DNA of 20,070 bases, from assembly GCA_030019105.1 (NCBI GenBank), contig JASEGY010000018.1, positions 1-20,070 on the forward strand. Direction: 5' to 3'. The DNA comes from a bacterium (lineage in GTDB: Bacteria > UBA9089 > JASEGY01). The notes beneath the pieces are model-generated. The model was not told the DNA's origin. It did not search any database and saw only the letters and a list, made by a program, of their open reading frames with translations. Below are positions 20,000 to 20,070 of the stretch, one piece after another (within the stretch, counting starts at the first letter, position 1; every line of letters begins with the position of its first letter). The position numbers were made by a program, and so were the translations under genes.

Positions 20000-20054
20000 C
20001 TAAAAAAATGGGGTGACCCAGGGCAATCGCATCAAAATTTGATCTGTGCAATTG

Positions 20055-20070
20055 TCTCTCGCAAAGGCGC
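20055..20070. repeat. CTCTCGCAAAG repeat, cut by window edge
   Basis: TCTCTCGCAAAGGCGC matches the left arm of the inverted repeat at 6321 and runs out of the window. The rest of the element is not visible. Confidence 0.65.

Overview
The window looks like a piece of chromosome from a diderm (Gram-negative-type) bacterium that uses dissimilatory sulfur chemistry and exports very large modular proteins. Evidence for this is a complete aprBA pair (adenylylsulfate reductase), a PorV/PorQ (UPF0164)-like outer-membrane barrel, and a 3570-residue secreted protein ending in a FlgD-Ig/T9SS-like C-terminal domain. The spacers are crowded with short palindromic repeats, a style I associate with uncultivated lineages and filamentous cyanobacteria. 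The sequence alone does not let me name a phylum. No rRNA, tRNA, CRISPR array or IS transposase was seen.

Layout. Positions 2-709 hold the 3' part of a protein-kinase-like gene. Next come a universal stress protein (813-1283) and a ketopantoate-reductase-family protein with several altered active-site positions (1372-2289). A repeat-rich 275-bp spacer leads into aprB (2565-2990) and aprA (3108-5048), which end in a clear rho-independent terminator (5125-5160). Positions 5187-6363 hold small toxin-antitoxin-like genes: a YgiT zinc-finger protein that seems fused to a toxin remnant, a DUF4160-DUF2442 pair with overlapping start and stop, and a truncated CopG/BrnA-type antitoxin. A gene-free stretch (6364-6712) contains a 154-bp nested palindromic element.

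The window is dominated by one gene at 6713-17425. By eye its product has a signal peptide, 4 cohesin-like domains, 18 fibronectin type III (FN3) domains, 4 InlB-B-repeat-like modules, a dockerin-like segment, a PKD-like domain, a six-bladed TolB-like propeller and a sorting-type C-terminal domain. The PorV/PorQ-like gene follows (17588-18523), so the two form a plausible cargo/shuttle pair for a type-IX-like export route. A convergent gene on the minus strand (18910-19917) encodes a LysM-LysM-M23 cell-wall peptidase behind a near-consensus sigma-70 promoter.

The most unusual points are the combination of cohesins, a dockerin-like element, a propeller and a sorting domain in one polypeptide beside a PorV homologue, and the way one repeat family (units like GGATTGC/GCAATCC) sits immediately 5' of the Shine-Dalgarno of four different genes plus one orphan Shine-Dalgarno. 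The decayed toxin-antitoxin cluster and the nested palindrome next to it suggest a site of repeated small insertions and deletions.
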